Shown one piece after another: positions 8,075 to 15,265 of a stretch of 16,816 bases of DNA; positions within the stretch are counted from its first letter, which is position 1; every line of letters starts with the position of its first letter. Position numbers and translations under genes: made by a program. The stretch is from Phycisphaerales bacterium UBA2396 (GTDB lineage Bacteria; Planctomycetota; Phycisphaerae; Phycisphaerales; UBA1924). The DNA lies in NCBI GenBank assembly GCA_002343325.1, contig DDSG01000182.1:1-16816 (forward strand), read 5' to 3'. The notes beneath the pieces were generated by a model that was not told the origin of the DNA, ran no database searches, and saw nothing but the letters and a program-made list of their open reading frames with translations.

Positions 8075-8875
8075 ATGAGACCCATCCTGCTCGCCCTTTG
8101 CCTGGCACCTCTGGCCGCGGTCGCTCAGCCCGAGTCCGCCGCACCCGGCAAGCCCGCCGAGGCTGCCCAGCCCAAGGCCCCCACCCCGGCCTTCACGCGC
8201 CACGCGTCCGGCAAGTCCATCGTGCTCCCCGACGACCTCAAGACCGCCGGCACCGCCTACCACACCGTCCAGATCCCGGGCAAACAGGTCACCTTCACCT
8301 CCAAAGCCCTCAACGCCAAGTTTGACGGCCATTCTTCCGCGGTCATCGGCTACGCCGTCGCCGGCCCCGCCGACAACCCCGCGGCGCTCAAGGGTGGGCT
8401 CTGGGCCCTCCCCGTCAAGAGCCTCGACACCGGCAATCGCACCCGCGACCGCCACATCGCCGGCAAGGACTGGCTCGACGCCGCCGCCTGTCCCGACATC
8501 GTCTTTGTCCTCAAGGAGGTCAAGGACATCAAGGCCCACAAGGAAACCGCCGCCGGCAAGTCCTTCACCGCCACGCTCGTCGGCGAGATGACCATCAAGG
8601 GCGTCACCAAGCCTCTCACCATCACCGAGGCCACCCTCGGCTTCGTCACCGGCACCGACAAGACCGCCGCCCTCGCCAAGGGGGATCTCCTCGCCATCCG
8701 CTGCAAGTATTCGGTCAAGCTCACCGACTTCGGCGTCGACAACGAGAACATCACCAAGAACCAGACCGTCGCCGACGAAATCGAGATCGATCAGTCGCTC
8801 ACGTTGTCCACTGTTCCTCCGGAAGATCAGCCCCAGAAGTCCGAGGGCGAGAAGCCGGCGGAAAAGAAGAACTGA
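8075..8875 (+). CDS. YceI-family periplasmic protein
   Basis: The family folds as a lipocalin-like barrel that binds polyisoprenoid or other long lipids. The 266-aa protein starts with a signal peptide (MRPILLALCLAPLAAVAQPE). It then has an Ala/Pro/Lys-rich linker (to about 40) and the YceI domain (about 62-244): VTFTSKALNAKFDGHSS (72-88), LPVKSLDTGNRTRDRHIAGKD (112-132) and GEMTIKGVTKPLTI (170-183) are the typical blocks. The tail is charged (Lys, Glu, Pro). An in-frame upstream start at 8015 would add 20 residues ahead of the signal peptide and overlap the preceding gene, so ATG 8075 is preferred; GGAG at 8061-8064 precedes it by 10 nt. A terminator lies 26 bp downstream. The ligand is unknown. 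Confidence 0.88.
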   Translation: MRPILLALCLAPLAAVAQPESAAPGKPAEAAQPKAPTPAFTRHASGKSIVLPDDLKTAGTAYHTVQIPGKQVTFTSKALNAKFDGHSSAVIGYAVAGPADNPAALKGGLWALPVKSLDTGNRTRDRHIAGKDWLDAAACPDIVFVLKEVKDIKAHKETAAGKSFTATLVGEMTIKGVTKPLTITEATLGFVTGTDKTAALAKGDLLAIRCKYSVKLTDFGVDNENITKNQTVADEIEIDQSLTLSTVPPEDQPQKSEGEKPAEKKN

Positions 8876-8901
8876 CTGCGACCCGAGCCGCCGACGCACC
8901 C

Positions 8902-8947
8902 AAAAAGCACAACGACCCGCGGGCCTTCCCGCGGGTCGTGTTCTTTT
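8902..8947. terminator. Bidirectional rho-independent terminator between yceI and nusG
   Basis: A perfect 12-bp inverted repeat (ACGACCCGCGGG at 8912-8923, its complement at 8928-8939) encloses the 4-nt loop CCTT. An A-run (8902-8906) on the left and a T-rich run (TTCTTTT, 8941-8947) on the right let it stop transcripts arriving from both the plus-strand yceI gene and the minus-strand nusG gene. Confidence 0.85.
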
Positions 8948-8965
8948 CGTCTCTGATCCGCAGAC

Positions 8966-9598
8966 TCAGGTGTTCTCGGCCTTGCCGATCTGCCACTCTT
9001 CGAGCTCGATCGGCGCCTGTCGGCCGAAGATCGTCACCAGCACGCGAACCAGTCCCTTTTCGGGCAGCAGCTCGTCCACCGTGCCCTCGTAGTTCTGGAA
9101 CGGACCAGCCTTGATCACCACGCGCTCGCCCTTCTCGAACACGAGCTTCACCGAAGGCTCGTCCTCGGGCTTGCGGCTGTCACGCTGCATCTTCTCGATC
9201 TCGTGGTCCTTCATCGCCGTCGGCCGACCGGCCGTCCCGACAAAGTCGCCCACGCCCGTCGTTTCCTTGATCAGGAAGAACACGTCCTGCGGGATCCGAC
9301 CATCCGGCTCCAAACGCATCTCGACAAACACGTACCCGGGGTACAGCTTGTTCTCCGAGATCTTCGTCTTCCCGCCCTTGATCGTCTTGATCTTCTCAGT
9401 CGGCACCAGGATCCGGTTCACCAGGTGCGTCATCCCCTCGATCTGCACCTTCCGAAGCAGCGTGTCGCGGACGTAGTTCTCCTTGTTGCTCGCCACGCGC
9501 AACACGAACCAGTCCATCCCCTCCGTCCGCAACGGCTCATCCTTGCTCAGCGTGTCGGTGTGCCCGATCGTCTGCGGCACGTTCTCGGCTTCCGTCAT
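8966..9598 (-). CDS. nusG: Transcription termination/antitermination protein NusG
   Basis: NusG binds RNA polymerase, bridges the clamp and supports processive elongation and Rho or ribosome coupling. The 210-aa protein has a 27-residue N-terminal extension, the NGN domain (DWFVLRVASNKE at 29-40, YPGYVFVEM at 86-94, GVGDFVGTAGRPTAM at 115-129) and a C-terminal KOW domain (EKGERVVIKAGPFQNYEG at 155-172, IELEEWQIGK at the end). AAAGGAG at 9605-9611, 6 nt before the ATG, supports the start. It is the last gene of the tRNA-Thr-tuf-rpmG-tRNA-Trp-secE-nusG block, 99 bp after secE, and is followed at once by the bidirectional terminator. No rplK follows. Confidence 0.96.
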   Translation of the reverse strand: MTEAENVPQTIGHTDTLSKDEPLRTEGMDWFVLRVASNKENYVRDTLLRKVQIEGMTHLVNRILVPTEKIKTIKGGKTKISENKLYPGYVFVEMRLEPDGRIPQDVFFLIKETTGVGDFVGTAGRPTAMKDHEIEKMQRDSRKPEDEPSVKLVFEKGERVVIKAGPFQNYEGTVDELLPEKGLVRVLVTIFGRQAPIELEEWQIGKAENT

Positions 9599-9697
9599 GC
9601 CAGGCTCCTTTCGAGCACCGGGCGATGTACTCGCTGCGTGCGATCACTCGCCAACTTCCAGTTCCCGACCACCCAACTCAATCCGTTCCCCACGTCC

Positions 9698-10483
9698 TCA
9701 GTGCGACAGAACGCCGATCGCCTGGAAGAACCCGCGGAACAGCATGTCCACCACGAAGAGGAACCCGGAGATCAGGAAGCACGCGCCGATCACCACCATC
9801 GTGGAATCGATCACAGCCTTCCGCGTCGACCAGTTCACTTTCTTCATCTCGGCGTCCGTCGACACCAGGAAGTCCACGCTCCTCTGGCGACGGCCGACGT
9901 AGTAGTACGTCAACGCCGCCCCGACCAGAAACGTCAAACCCGCCGCGCCGCCCGTCAGGTACGCCTTGTCAAACTTCGCCAGCCCCTCCGCCCGCGAGAT
10001 CGTCGCTGTGAACGCCGCCGGCACCCCGGGGCCATCCACCTGGCGAACTTCCCGCACCGAGCGTTCGTTCTTCATCTCGACCGAGCCCACGGTGATCACG
10101 GGGCGGTTCTCGTCACCGGTCACCGTCTCGATCTTCGCCGTCCCGATCACCGCCTGCGTGCCGCCCGACTTGGGCGCCTCGAGCAGCTGCACGACCTGCC
10201 CGGTCTGCGGCGAACCCGTCACACCGCCGGATGAAAGCACCCAGCGATCCATCGGAACCGAGACCGCCTCGACCTGGCTCCACATCCACGCCGCCGCCGC
10301 CGCCGACAGCAGCAGCAGGCACGTGGCCGTCAGAACGCGGACCCAATACCCCTGCCCGGGCTTGTAGAGCAACGCGCCGCGCTCATGGATCGACTGGTCA
10401 CCCGCGGGCCCGCCTTCCGGGCCCGGCCGAGAAACCGCCAACTGACCGCGATCTTCCGACGATTTGTCCTGCATGGTCGACAT
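9698..10483 (-). CDS. secE: Preprotein translocase subunit SecE, greatly extended
   Basis: SecE clamps SecY in the Sec translocon of the cytoplasmic membrane. Only the last 60 or so residues of this 261-aa protein look like SecE: an amphipathic helix with RSVDFLVSTDAEMKKVNWST (201-220) and a transmembrane helix (about 227-250, VVIGACFLISGFLFVVDMLF). Ahead of this are a hydrophilic N-terminus, one hydrophobic helix (about 48-68), a polar region of about 105 residues and a second helix (about 176-196), giving three membrane spans. Common single-span SecE proteins have about 60-70 residues. The position between tRNA-Trp and nusG confirms identity. The ATG at 10483 lies 4 nt from the tRNA 3' end, leaving no room for a ribosome site; ATG 10474 is an alternative, also without one. 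Confidence 0.9.
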   Translation of the reverse strand: MSTMQDKSSEDRGQLAVSRPGPEGGPAGDQSIHERGALLYKPGQGYWVRVLTATCLLLLSAAAAAWMWSQVEAVSVPMDRWVLSSGGVTGSPQTGQVVQLLEAPKSGGTQAVIGTAKIETVTGDENRPVITVGSVEMKNERSVREVRQVDGPGVPAAFTATISRAEGLAKFDKAYLTGGAAGLTFLVGAALTYYYVGRRQRSVDFLVSTDAEMKKVNWSTRKAVIDSTMVVIGACFLISGFLFVVDMLFRGFFQAIGVLSH

Positions 10484-10487
10484 TCAA

Positions 10488-10560
10488 CACGCCGGGAGGG
10501 ACTTGAACCCGCAACCTGCGGATTTGGAATCCGCTGCTCTACCAATTGAGCTACCGGCGT
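10488..10560 (-). tRNA. trnW: tRNA-Trp (anticodon CCA)
   Basis: A full 73-nt cloverleaf: acceptor ACGCCGG/CCGGCGT with discriminator G, D-arm GCTC/GAGC, anticodon stem GCGGA/TCCGC with loop TTCCAAA (anticodon CCA), 5-nt variable loop, and T-arm with loop TTCAAGT. The T-stem GCGGG/CCCTC has one C-T mismatch at the second pair. The 3' CCA is not encoded. It lies between rpmG and secE, the usual place in this operon in many bacteria, and is cut from the same transcript. Confidence 0.96.
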
Positions 10561-10641
10561 TCTTTGGGTCCACCCGGACAAGGCCGGCCTGCGGAGCATC
10601 CGCCCCGCTCGCCCTTCTTGCCCGGCGAACCATCGCGCGTC

Positions 10642-10824
10642 TTACTTGCGCTTCACCTTGTGCAGCGTGTGCTTGCGAAGGCGGGGGCTGTACTTCATCA
10701 GACCCTCCTTCAAGCCCTCGGGCATCCCGCCCTTGGTGTTCACGCTGGTGCGGTAGTTCAGATCGCCAGACTCCGAGCACTGGAGCCAGCAGTATTCGCG
10801 AGCCATCGATTTCTTCTTCGCCAT
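10642..10824 (-). CDS. rpmG: 50S ribosomal protein L33, zinc-free form
   Basis: A small basic protein of the large ribosomal subunit near the E site. It has 60 aa and begins MAKKKSMAREYCWLQCSES. Typical L33 features are the middle NYRTSVNTK and the C-terminal YSPRLRKHTLHKVKRK. In zinc-binding L33 proteins two CxxC pairs are present; here the second pair is lost (YSPRL instead of YCPRC) and only isolated cysteines remain near the N-terminus, so it should be the zinc-independent type. The start gives the expected MAKKK N-terminus; longer in-frame starts up to 10965 run through non-coding, C-rich DNA. It lies between tuf and tRNA-Trp in the operon. Confidence 0.93.
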   Translation of the reverse strand: MAKKKSMAREYCWLQCSESGDLNYRTSVNTKGGMPEGLKEGLMKYSPRLRKHTLHKVKRK

Positions 10825-10911
10825 GTGCGTACGTCCCTGACTGGCCGAGCCCAGCGAAGGCCCGGCAACTCCACGACTCATCCCGCGCCAGGCCGCTCGG
10901 CCCAACACGCT

Positions 10912-10943
10912 CCCCACCCGCCAACCCCACCCGCCAACCCCAC
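10912..10943. repeat. 13-bp tandem repeat, about 2.4 copies
   Basis: The unit CCCGCCAACCCCA repeats head to tail with period 13 in the spacer between tuf and rpmG. It is short and of low complexity and could have arisen by slippage. Confidence 0.5.
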
Positions 10944-10991
10944 TTCCCAAGCCCCGGCTCACCACGCCAAGGCCCCGTTCCCTTCAAGCCA

Positions 10992-11017
10992 CCGTCCGGG
11001 CCTTGCGACCCGGACGG
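10992..11017. other. Stem-loop in the tuf-rpmG spacer
   Basis: CCGTCCGGG (10992-11000) and CCCGGACGG (11009-11017) form a perfect 9-bp stem with an 8-nt loop. Flanking CCAC/GTGG can add 4 bp across a 2-nt bulge. Read in the operon direction (minus) there is no T-tract after it, so a classic terminator is unlikely. It may be a partial terminator or RNase/processing structure that lowers expression of the genes after tuf. Confidence 0.5.
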
Positions 11018-11160
11018 GGTGGTTTCAGTCTAGGCCCCGAGGCTTGCGATCGGCCCTTGCGGGACGCCGCCGACCCCGAGATTGTCCCCCCCGACCACCA
11101 ACCCGCCACACCCGATTCAATCAATCGGCCCAGCCACCAGCACCGGGCCGAACAGAGAGC

Positions 11161-12363
<1,203 letters not shown>

Positions 12364-12466
12364 GACGAAAAACCTCCGACTCAGACTCGAAACGACGCCC
12401 CGATGCCGGGCTCTCCAGCCTGATTCCCTGTACCAGGCGAGCCTTGGGGCGCTTTGTGCAACACAT

Positions 12467-12482
12467 CCCCTCTCCCGAGGGG
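12467..12482. other. Small hairpin just after tRNA-Thr
   Basis: CCCCTC (12467-12472) pairs with GAGGGG (12477-12482) across a 4-nt loop. It starts 3 nt beyond the tRNA 3' end in the transcript and has no T-tract. It may aid tRNA 3' processing or insulate the tuf leader; this is inference from position. Confidence 0.4.
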
Positions 12483-12485
12483 CAA

Positions 12486-12557
12486 AGCCGCTGACGGGAC
12501 TTGAACCCGTGACCTCACCCTTACCAAGGGTGCGCTCTACCACTGAGCTACAGCGGC
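12486..12557 (-). tRNA. trnT: tRNA-Thr (anticodon GGT)
   Basis: A complete 72-nt cloverleaf: acceptor GCCGCTG/CAGCGGC with discriminator U, D-arm GCTC/GAGC, anticodon stem CACCC/GGGTG with loop TTGGTAA (anticodon GGU), variable loop AGGTC, T-arm ACGGG/CCCGT with loop TTCAAGT. CCA is not encoded. It is the first gene of the tuf operon, 122 bp before tuf, a widely conserved arrangement. Confidence 0.97.
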
Positions 12558-12618
12558 AATCGGCCGAGTTCCAATCCCAACACGACCCTCGCCCGGCTTC
12601 GACCCCGAGCGAGCGAAG

Positions 12619-12646
12619 ATAGTAGCCAAACTCCCTCCCCGGTCAA
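12619..12646 (-). promoter_or_regulatory. Sigma-70-type promoter of the tRNA-Thr-tuf operon
   Basis: On the minus strand TTGACC (12641-12646, 5 of 6 matches to TTGACA) is followed after 16 bp by TACTAT (12619-12624, 4 of 6 to TATAAT). Transcription should begin near 12612, leaving about 55 nt before tRNA-Thr. The tract around it is otherwise GC-rich, so the AT-rich -10 stands out. This would drive the whole tRNA-Thr to nusG block. Confidence 0.7.
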
Positions 12647-12733
12647 TCCGCTCCCCCCCGCCCCGCACTCCGCCAAGCCACCTCCTCCCCAACCCGTCGC
12701 ATCCGCACCCGCTCGCCCGGGTAATCTATTGAC

Positions 12734-13807
12734 ATGGCCAGCCCTTCCATGCTCCGCCGCGCTCTCGGCCTTGCCGCCATCGCCCTCCTTGCCACGACCG
12801 CCGCACACGCCCGAATTCAGCCACAGCCTGAACAGGGTAATCCGCCACCCCAGTCCCAGGCCGCCGCCATCACCACCGAGCAGAAGAAGGCCGTCCTCGA
12901 ATCGGTCCAAAGCACCCTGAATAGGCGAGCATTCGTGCACGGCATCGATTTCTCCCGCTGGTCGCAGATGTCCGAGTCGCACCGCGACGCCTTCGATCGT
13001 GCCCGGACGCCCGCCGAGTTCGCCCGCGCGGTGACCCAGAGCCTTCGAGGCTTTGGCATCTCTCATCTTCGCCTGAGCGCTCCCTCCGCCCCACGCCAAC
13101 CAGAAGCTGGGGGTGGCACCTCTTCCGTCCACTCCAGCGCCGATGGTCCCGAAACGCTCCGGTGGCTTGACGAAACGACCGCCGTGCTTCGCATCCCCAG
13201 TTTTGATGATGACGTGTACGGCCGCGAGAATGTCCGGGAATTGATGGCCCAGATTCGAGAGAGGGCGCAGATTCTCGTCATTGATCTGCGGGGCAACGGC
13301 GGCGGTGCCGTTCGCAACATGCAGCAGTTCCTCAGCTTTCTGCTGCCAGACAACACCGCGGTGGGGGTGTACGTTGGTCGCGGCGCGGTGCGAGAATTCG
13401 AACGGCGGGAAGGACGGCCGCCCGCGGACAGCGCGGAGGTCGCCTCGCAGACGGAGCGCAAGTTCCGCGTCCGTGCGTCGCCGGATGGTGTGTACCGGGG
13501 CAAGACCGCGGTGCTGATCAGCCGCGGATCGGCGAGCGCGTCGGAGATCATCGCGGCGGCCCTGCGGGACTGCGCGAACGCTCCCATTGTGGGGCAGCCG
13601 TCTGCGGGGATGGTGCTCCTTTCAACCCACTTGAAGGTGGGCGGTGGGTTCGAACTGCAGTTCCCCACGAGCGACTACATCACGATTTCGGGGGTTCGGC
13701 TGGAGGGCAATCCGATCAAGCCCCACGTGACGGTTTCTCGGACCAGGCGTGGCGGGGCTGACACTGCCCCTCAAGAAGCTGCTCGATTGGTCCGCGAGGG
13801 GCTCTGA
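12734..13807 (+). CDS. Secreted S41-family peptidase-like protein
   Basis: The 357-aa protein starts with a signal peptide (hydrophobic LGLAAIALLATTAAHA, about 11-26), so it acts in the periplasm or outside. Residues about 145-335 match the S41 (C-terminal processing/tricorn-like) core: AVLRIPSFDDD (150-160), ILVIDLRGNGGG (180-191), AVLISRGSASASEIIAAAL (259-277, nucleophile probably Ser268), IVGQPSAGM (285-293) and GNPIKPHVTV (325-334). No PDZ domain is visible. The catalytic Lys of CTP-type enzymes, expected 25 residues after the Ser, is Met293; His111 in GISHLRL could be the His used in tricorn-like members. Substrate unknown. No clear ribosome site precedes the ATG. It is divergent from the tRNA-Thr-tuf operon and followed by a strong terminator. 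Base composition changes within the gene. Confidence 0.85.
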   Translation: MASPSMLRRALGLAAIALLATTAAHARIQPQPEQGNPPPQSQAAAITTEQKKAVLESVQSTLNRRAFVHGIDFSRWSQMSESHRDAFDRARTPAEFARAVTQSLRGFGISHLRLSAPSAPRQPEAGGGTSSVHSSADGPETLRWLDETTAVLRIPSFDDDVYGRENVRELMAQIRERAQILVIDLRGNGGGAVRNMQQFLSFLLPDNTAVGVYVGRGAVREFERREGRPPADSAEVASQTERKFRVRASPDGVYRGKTAVLISRGSASASEIIAAALRDCANAPIVGQPSAGMVLLSTHLKVGGGFELQFPTSDYITISGVRLEGNPIKPHVTVSRTRRGGADTAPQEAARLVREGL

Positions 13808-13921
13808 AGGCAGGCCAGACAGGGGCGTTGTGAGGCCGCGCGCACGGGCGCGTGGCGGACTGTCTCTCTGTTGATGGTGGAGCGGTGGGTGACGCGCGGG
13901 GTGGGAAACGAATTCCGGGCG

Positions 13922-13946
13922 GTCTCAGCCCGGAGGGAGCTGAGAC
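13922..13946 (+). other. Hairpin ahead of the S41 gene terminator
   Basis: GTCTCAGC (13922-13929) and GCTGAGAC (13939-13946) form a perfect 8-bp stem with the loop CCGGAGGGA. It ends 2 nt before the terminator stem. With the terminator it makes a two-hairpin 3' end, about 115 nt after the S41 stop. It may protect the transcript or belong to a small RNA; no competing pairing was found by eye. Confidence 0.5.
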
Positions 13947-13948
13947 GC

Positions 13949-13997
13949 ACGGCCGATCCGAGGGTCCGGGACGTTCCCGGGCCCTCCGGCCGTTTTT
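13949..13997 (+). terminator. Rho-independent terminator of the S41 gene
   Basis: GAGGGTCCGGGA (13960-13971) pairs with TCCCGGGCCCTC (13975-13986; one T-G pair, 3-nt loop). An outer stem ACGGCCG/CGGCCGT extends it across a 4-nt one-sided loop, and TTTTT (13993-13997) follows. It works in the plus direction only; the other side has no A-run. Confidence 0.85.
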
Positions 13998-14033
13998 GGC
14001 GGCATCAGTTGGGGTGACTGGTTCAACACGCGT

Positions 14034-14543
14034 TCAGGCAGCGCCGAGGGCGACGGCGGCCTTGCCGAGCAGCGTCGCCCAGGGTTCGGGCGCGGCGGAG
14101 CCAAGATCGGCGAACAGCGAGGCGAGCTCGGCCTTTGGCTGGGAGCTGATGAGCCTCTGGTGATGAACGATCGCGGCGGCGATGGCGAGGTAGTAGCCGG
14201 CGAGCGCGCCGAGGCGTGCCGCGGCGTCGGCCTCGCTGAGCGTCAGCGCCTTGCAGCGGTTTTTGAGCGCGTCGAGATCCGAGATGGACCACCCGCCGCT
14301 CGCGATCGAGTGGGACGCGGCACCGGCGATGCGGTCCGAGGCGAGCGACTGGGCGAGCCAGTCATGCGCGTCGGCGGCCGCGAGACGGTCGATGAGCTTG
14401 TCGGACGGTCGCGCGGGAGCACGCATGCCCATCCGCAGCAGCCTGCCCACGATCATCGGGCTCAGGGCGGCCTGCGCGGCGGCGGCGGGCGTGTCGGGGG
14501 AAGCGAAGCCCGAGACAAGGAAGCGATCGTCGGCGTTGGGCAT
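14034..14543 (-). CDS. Small helical protein coupled to the sigma-like gene, function unknown
   Basis: The 169-aa protein is Ala- and Leu-rich and looks mainly helical. It has no signal peptide, no clear transmembrane segment apart from a mildly hydrophobic stretch (about 110-126, ARLGALAGYYLAIAAAI), and no cysteine/histidine zinc motif of the kind seen in anti-sigma factors. Its ATG is 1 nt after the stop of the sigma-like gene (TGA-C-ATG), so it is almost certainly translated by coupling. By position it might regulate or bind the sigma-like protein; that is inference only. No family recognised. It is the last gene of the minus-strand operon. Confidence 0.75.
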   Translation of the reverse strand: MPNADDRFLVSGFASPDTPAAAAQAALSPMIVGRLLRMGMRAPARPSDKLIDRLAAADAHDWLAQSLASDRIAGAASHSIASGGWSISDLDALKNRCKALTLSEADAAARLGALAGYYLAIAAAIVHHQRLISSQPKAELASLFADLGSAAPEPWATLLGKAAVALGAA

Positions 14544-14544
14544 G

Positions 14545-15237
14545 TCAGTGTCCCTCCAGGAGGGATCTGATCTCGTCGTCGATGTCGCCCGCGGGATGGT
14601 CCTTGGCGACCAGATCGCGGACGGCGTCCTGGAACTTCTTCTTGGCGGTGCGGGCCATCACAACGGCTCGGGCGGCGTCGATGCCCAGGTCGGCGACGAA
14701 CTGGTCGTAAGGCCTGCCTTGCACGAAGTGGTCGAAGAAGACCTGCCAATGGGCGGCGAGCCCCTGGCGGCGGCAGGTCTGCTCGGCCGCCTGAAGCGCC
14801 CGAGCAACGAGCCCCGCAACGAATGCACGGTCGAGGTCTCGGGTGTTGCCCTGGAAGACGACCTCGTCGGAGGGCATCACGCCGTCGGTCTGCCGGCGGG
14901 CCTGATCGCGGCGCAGTTCACGGAGGTAGAAGCAGAAGGCGTTGATGAGCCAGTGGCGCAGGTGAAGCCCGCTGGCGCGCCAGTCGTCGAGGAAGTTGGG
15001 CTTGGCAAGCCGATCGGCGAAGAACCCGTTGATGACCTCGTCGGGTTCGCCCAGCCAGCGGTCGCGCGTGCCCATGAAGTACACGCTCAGAGGCCAGCGG
15101 TAGATGGACATGATGTGCGCGTTGATCGCCCCTCGGCCTTCGGGCCCTTCGTCCAGATGGTGGTCGATCCACGTGAGCTGCGTCGCCGGGAAGACGTCGC
15201 TTCGGCGGGGCTTGGTTGGGCTGGGTGTGGCGGTCAT
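14545..15237 (-). CDS. Sigma-70-like (ECF-type) RNA polymerase sigma factor, divergent
   Basis: The 230-aa protein resembles the ECF sigma factors common in planctomycetes. Region 2 would be about 35-115: INAHIMSIYRWPLSVYFMGT, then EPDEVINGFFADRLAKPNFLDDW (64-86), LRHWLINAFCFYLRELRRDQARR (93-115). This parallels the Y-PL-YY, D-QGFF, L-fL and grfR-wLl pattern of that group. A linker follows, then a region-4-like segment (about 163-208, WQVFFDHFVQGRPYDQFVADLGI and a basic helix ARTAKKKFQ). By family it would direct RNA polymerase to a special promoter set. The core positions match only partly, so it may have lost that activity. The ATG at 15237 is chosen because residues before it are low complexity and overlap the EEP gene; no clear ribosome site. 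Gap to the EEP gene is 28 bp. Confidence 0.65.
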   Translation of the reverse strand: MTATPSPTKPRRSDVFPATQLTWIDHHLDEGPEGRGAINAHIMSIYRWPLSVYFMGTRDRWLGEPDEVINGFFADRLAKPNFLDDWRASGLHLRHWLINAFCFYLRELRRDQARRQTDGVMPSDEVVFQGNTRDLDRAFVAGLVARALQAAEQTCRRQGLAAHWQVFFDHFVQGRPYDQFVADLGIDAARAVVMARTAKKKFQDAVRDLVAKDHPAGDIDDEIRSLLEGH

Positions 15238-15265
15238 GCGGAACCCCACGGAGTCTACCCGGGAA

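Larger units (their letters stand above)
10825..11160. other. 336-bp spacer between tuf and rpmG
   Basis: No gene seen on either strand. The + strand is very C-rich at 10880-10980. It holds a short tandem repeat (10912-10943) and a perfect 9-bp hairpin (10992-11017). The long gap inside an otherwise compact operon could hold an internal promoter for rpmG-secE-nusG or a processing or attenuation site; I could not identify a convincing -35/-10 pair. Confidence 0.6.

Noticed and set aside
7973..8899. 308-aa Gly/Leu/Val-rich minus-strand frame opposite yceI
   Set aside because: Composition is that of the reverse frame of yceI, and it overlaps a clear family member with signal peptide.
12364..12543. 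60-residue N-terminal extension of EF-Tu
   Set aside because: It would translate the tRNA-Thr gene and its spacer; the MAK start with GGAGG upstream is standard.
12729..12735. TTGACA-like sequence at the S41 start as a -35 box
   Set aside because: It overlaps the start codon, so it could not drive the gene, and no -10 fits at the right distance.
12558..14033. DnaA-box cluster near the skew switch
   Set aside because: No TTATNCACA-like cluster or AT-rich unwinding region was found by eye, so no origin is annotated.
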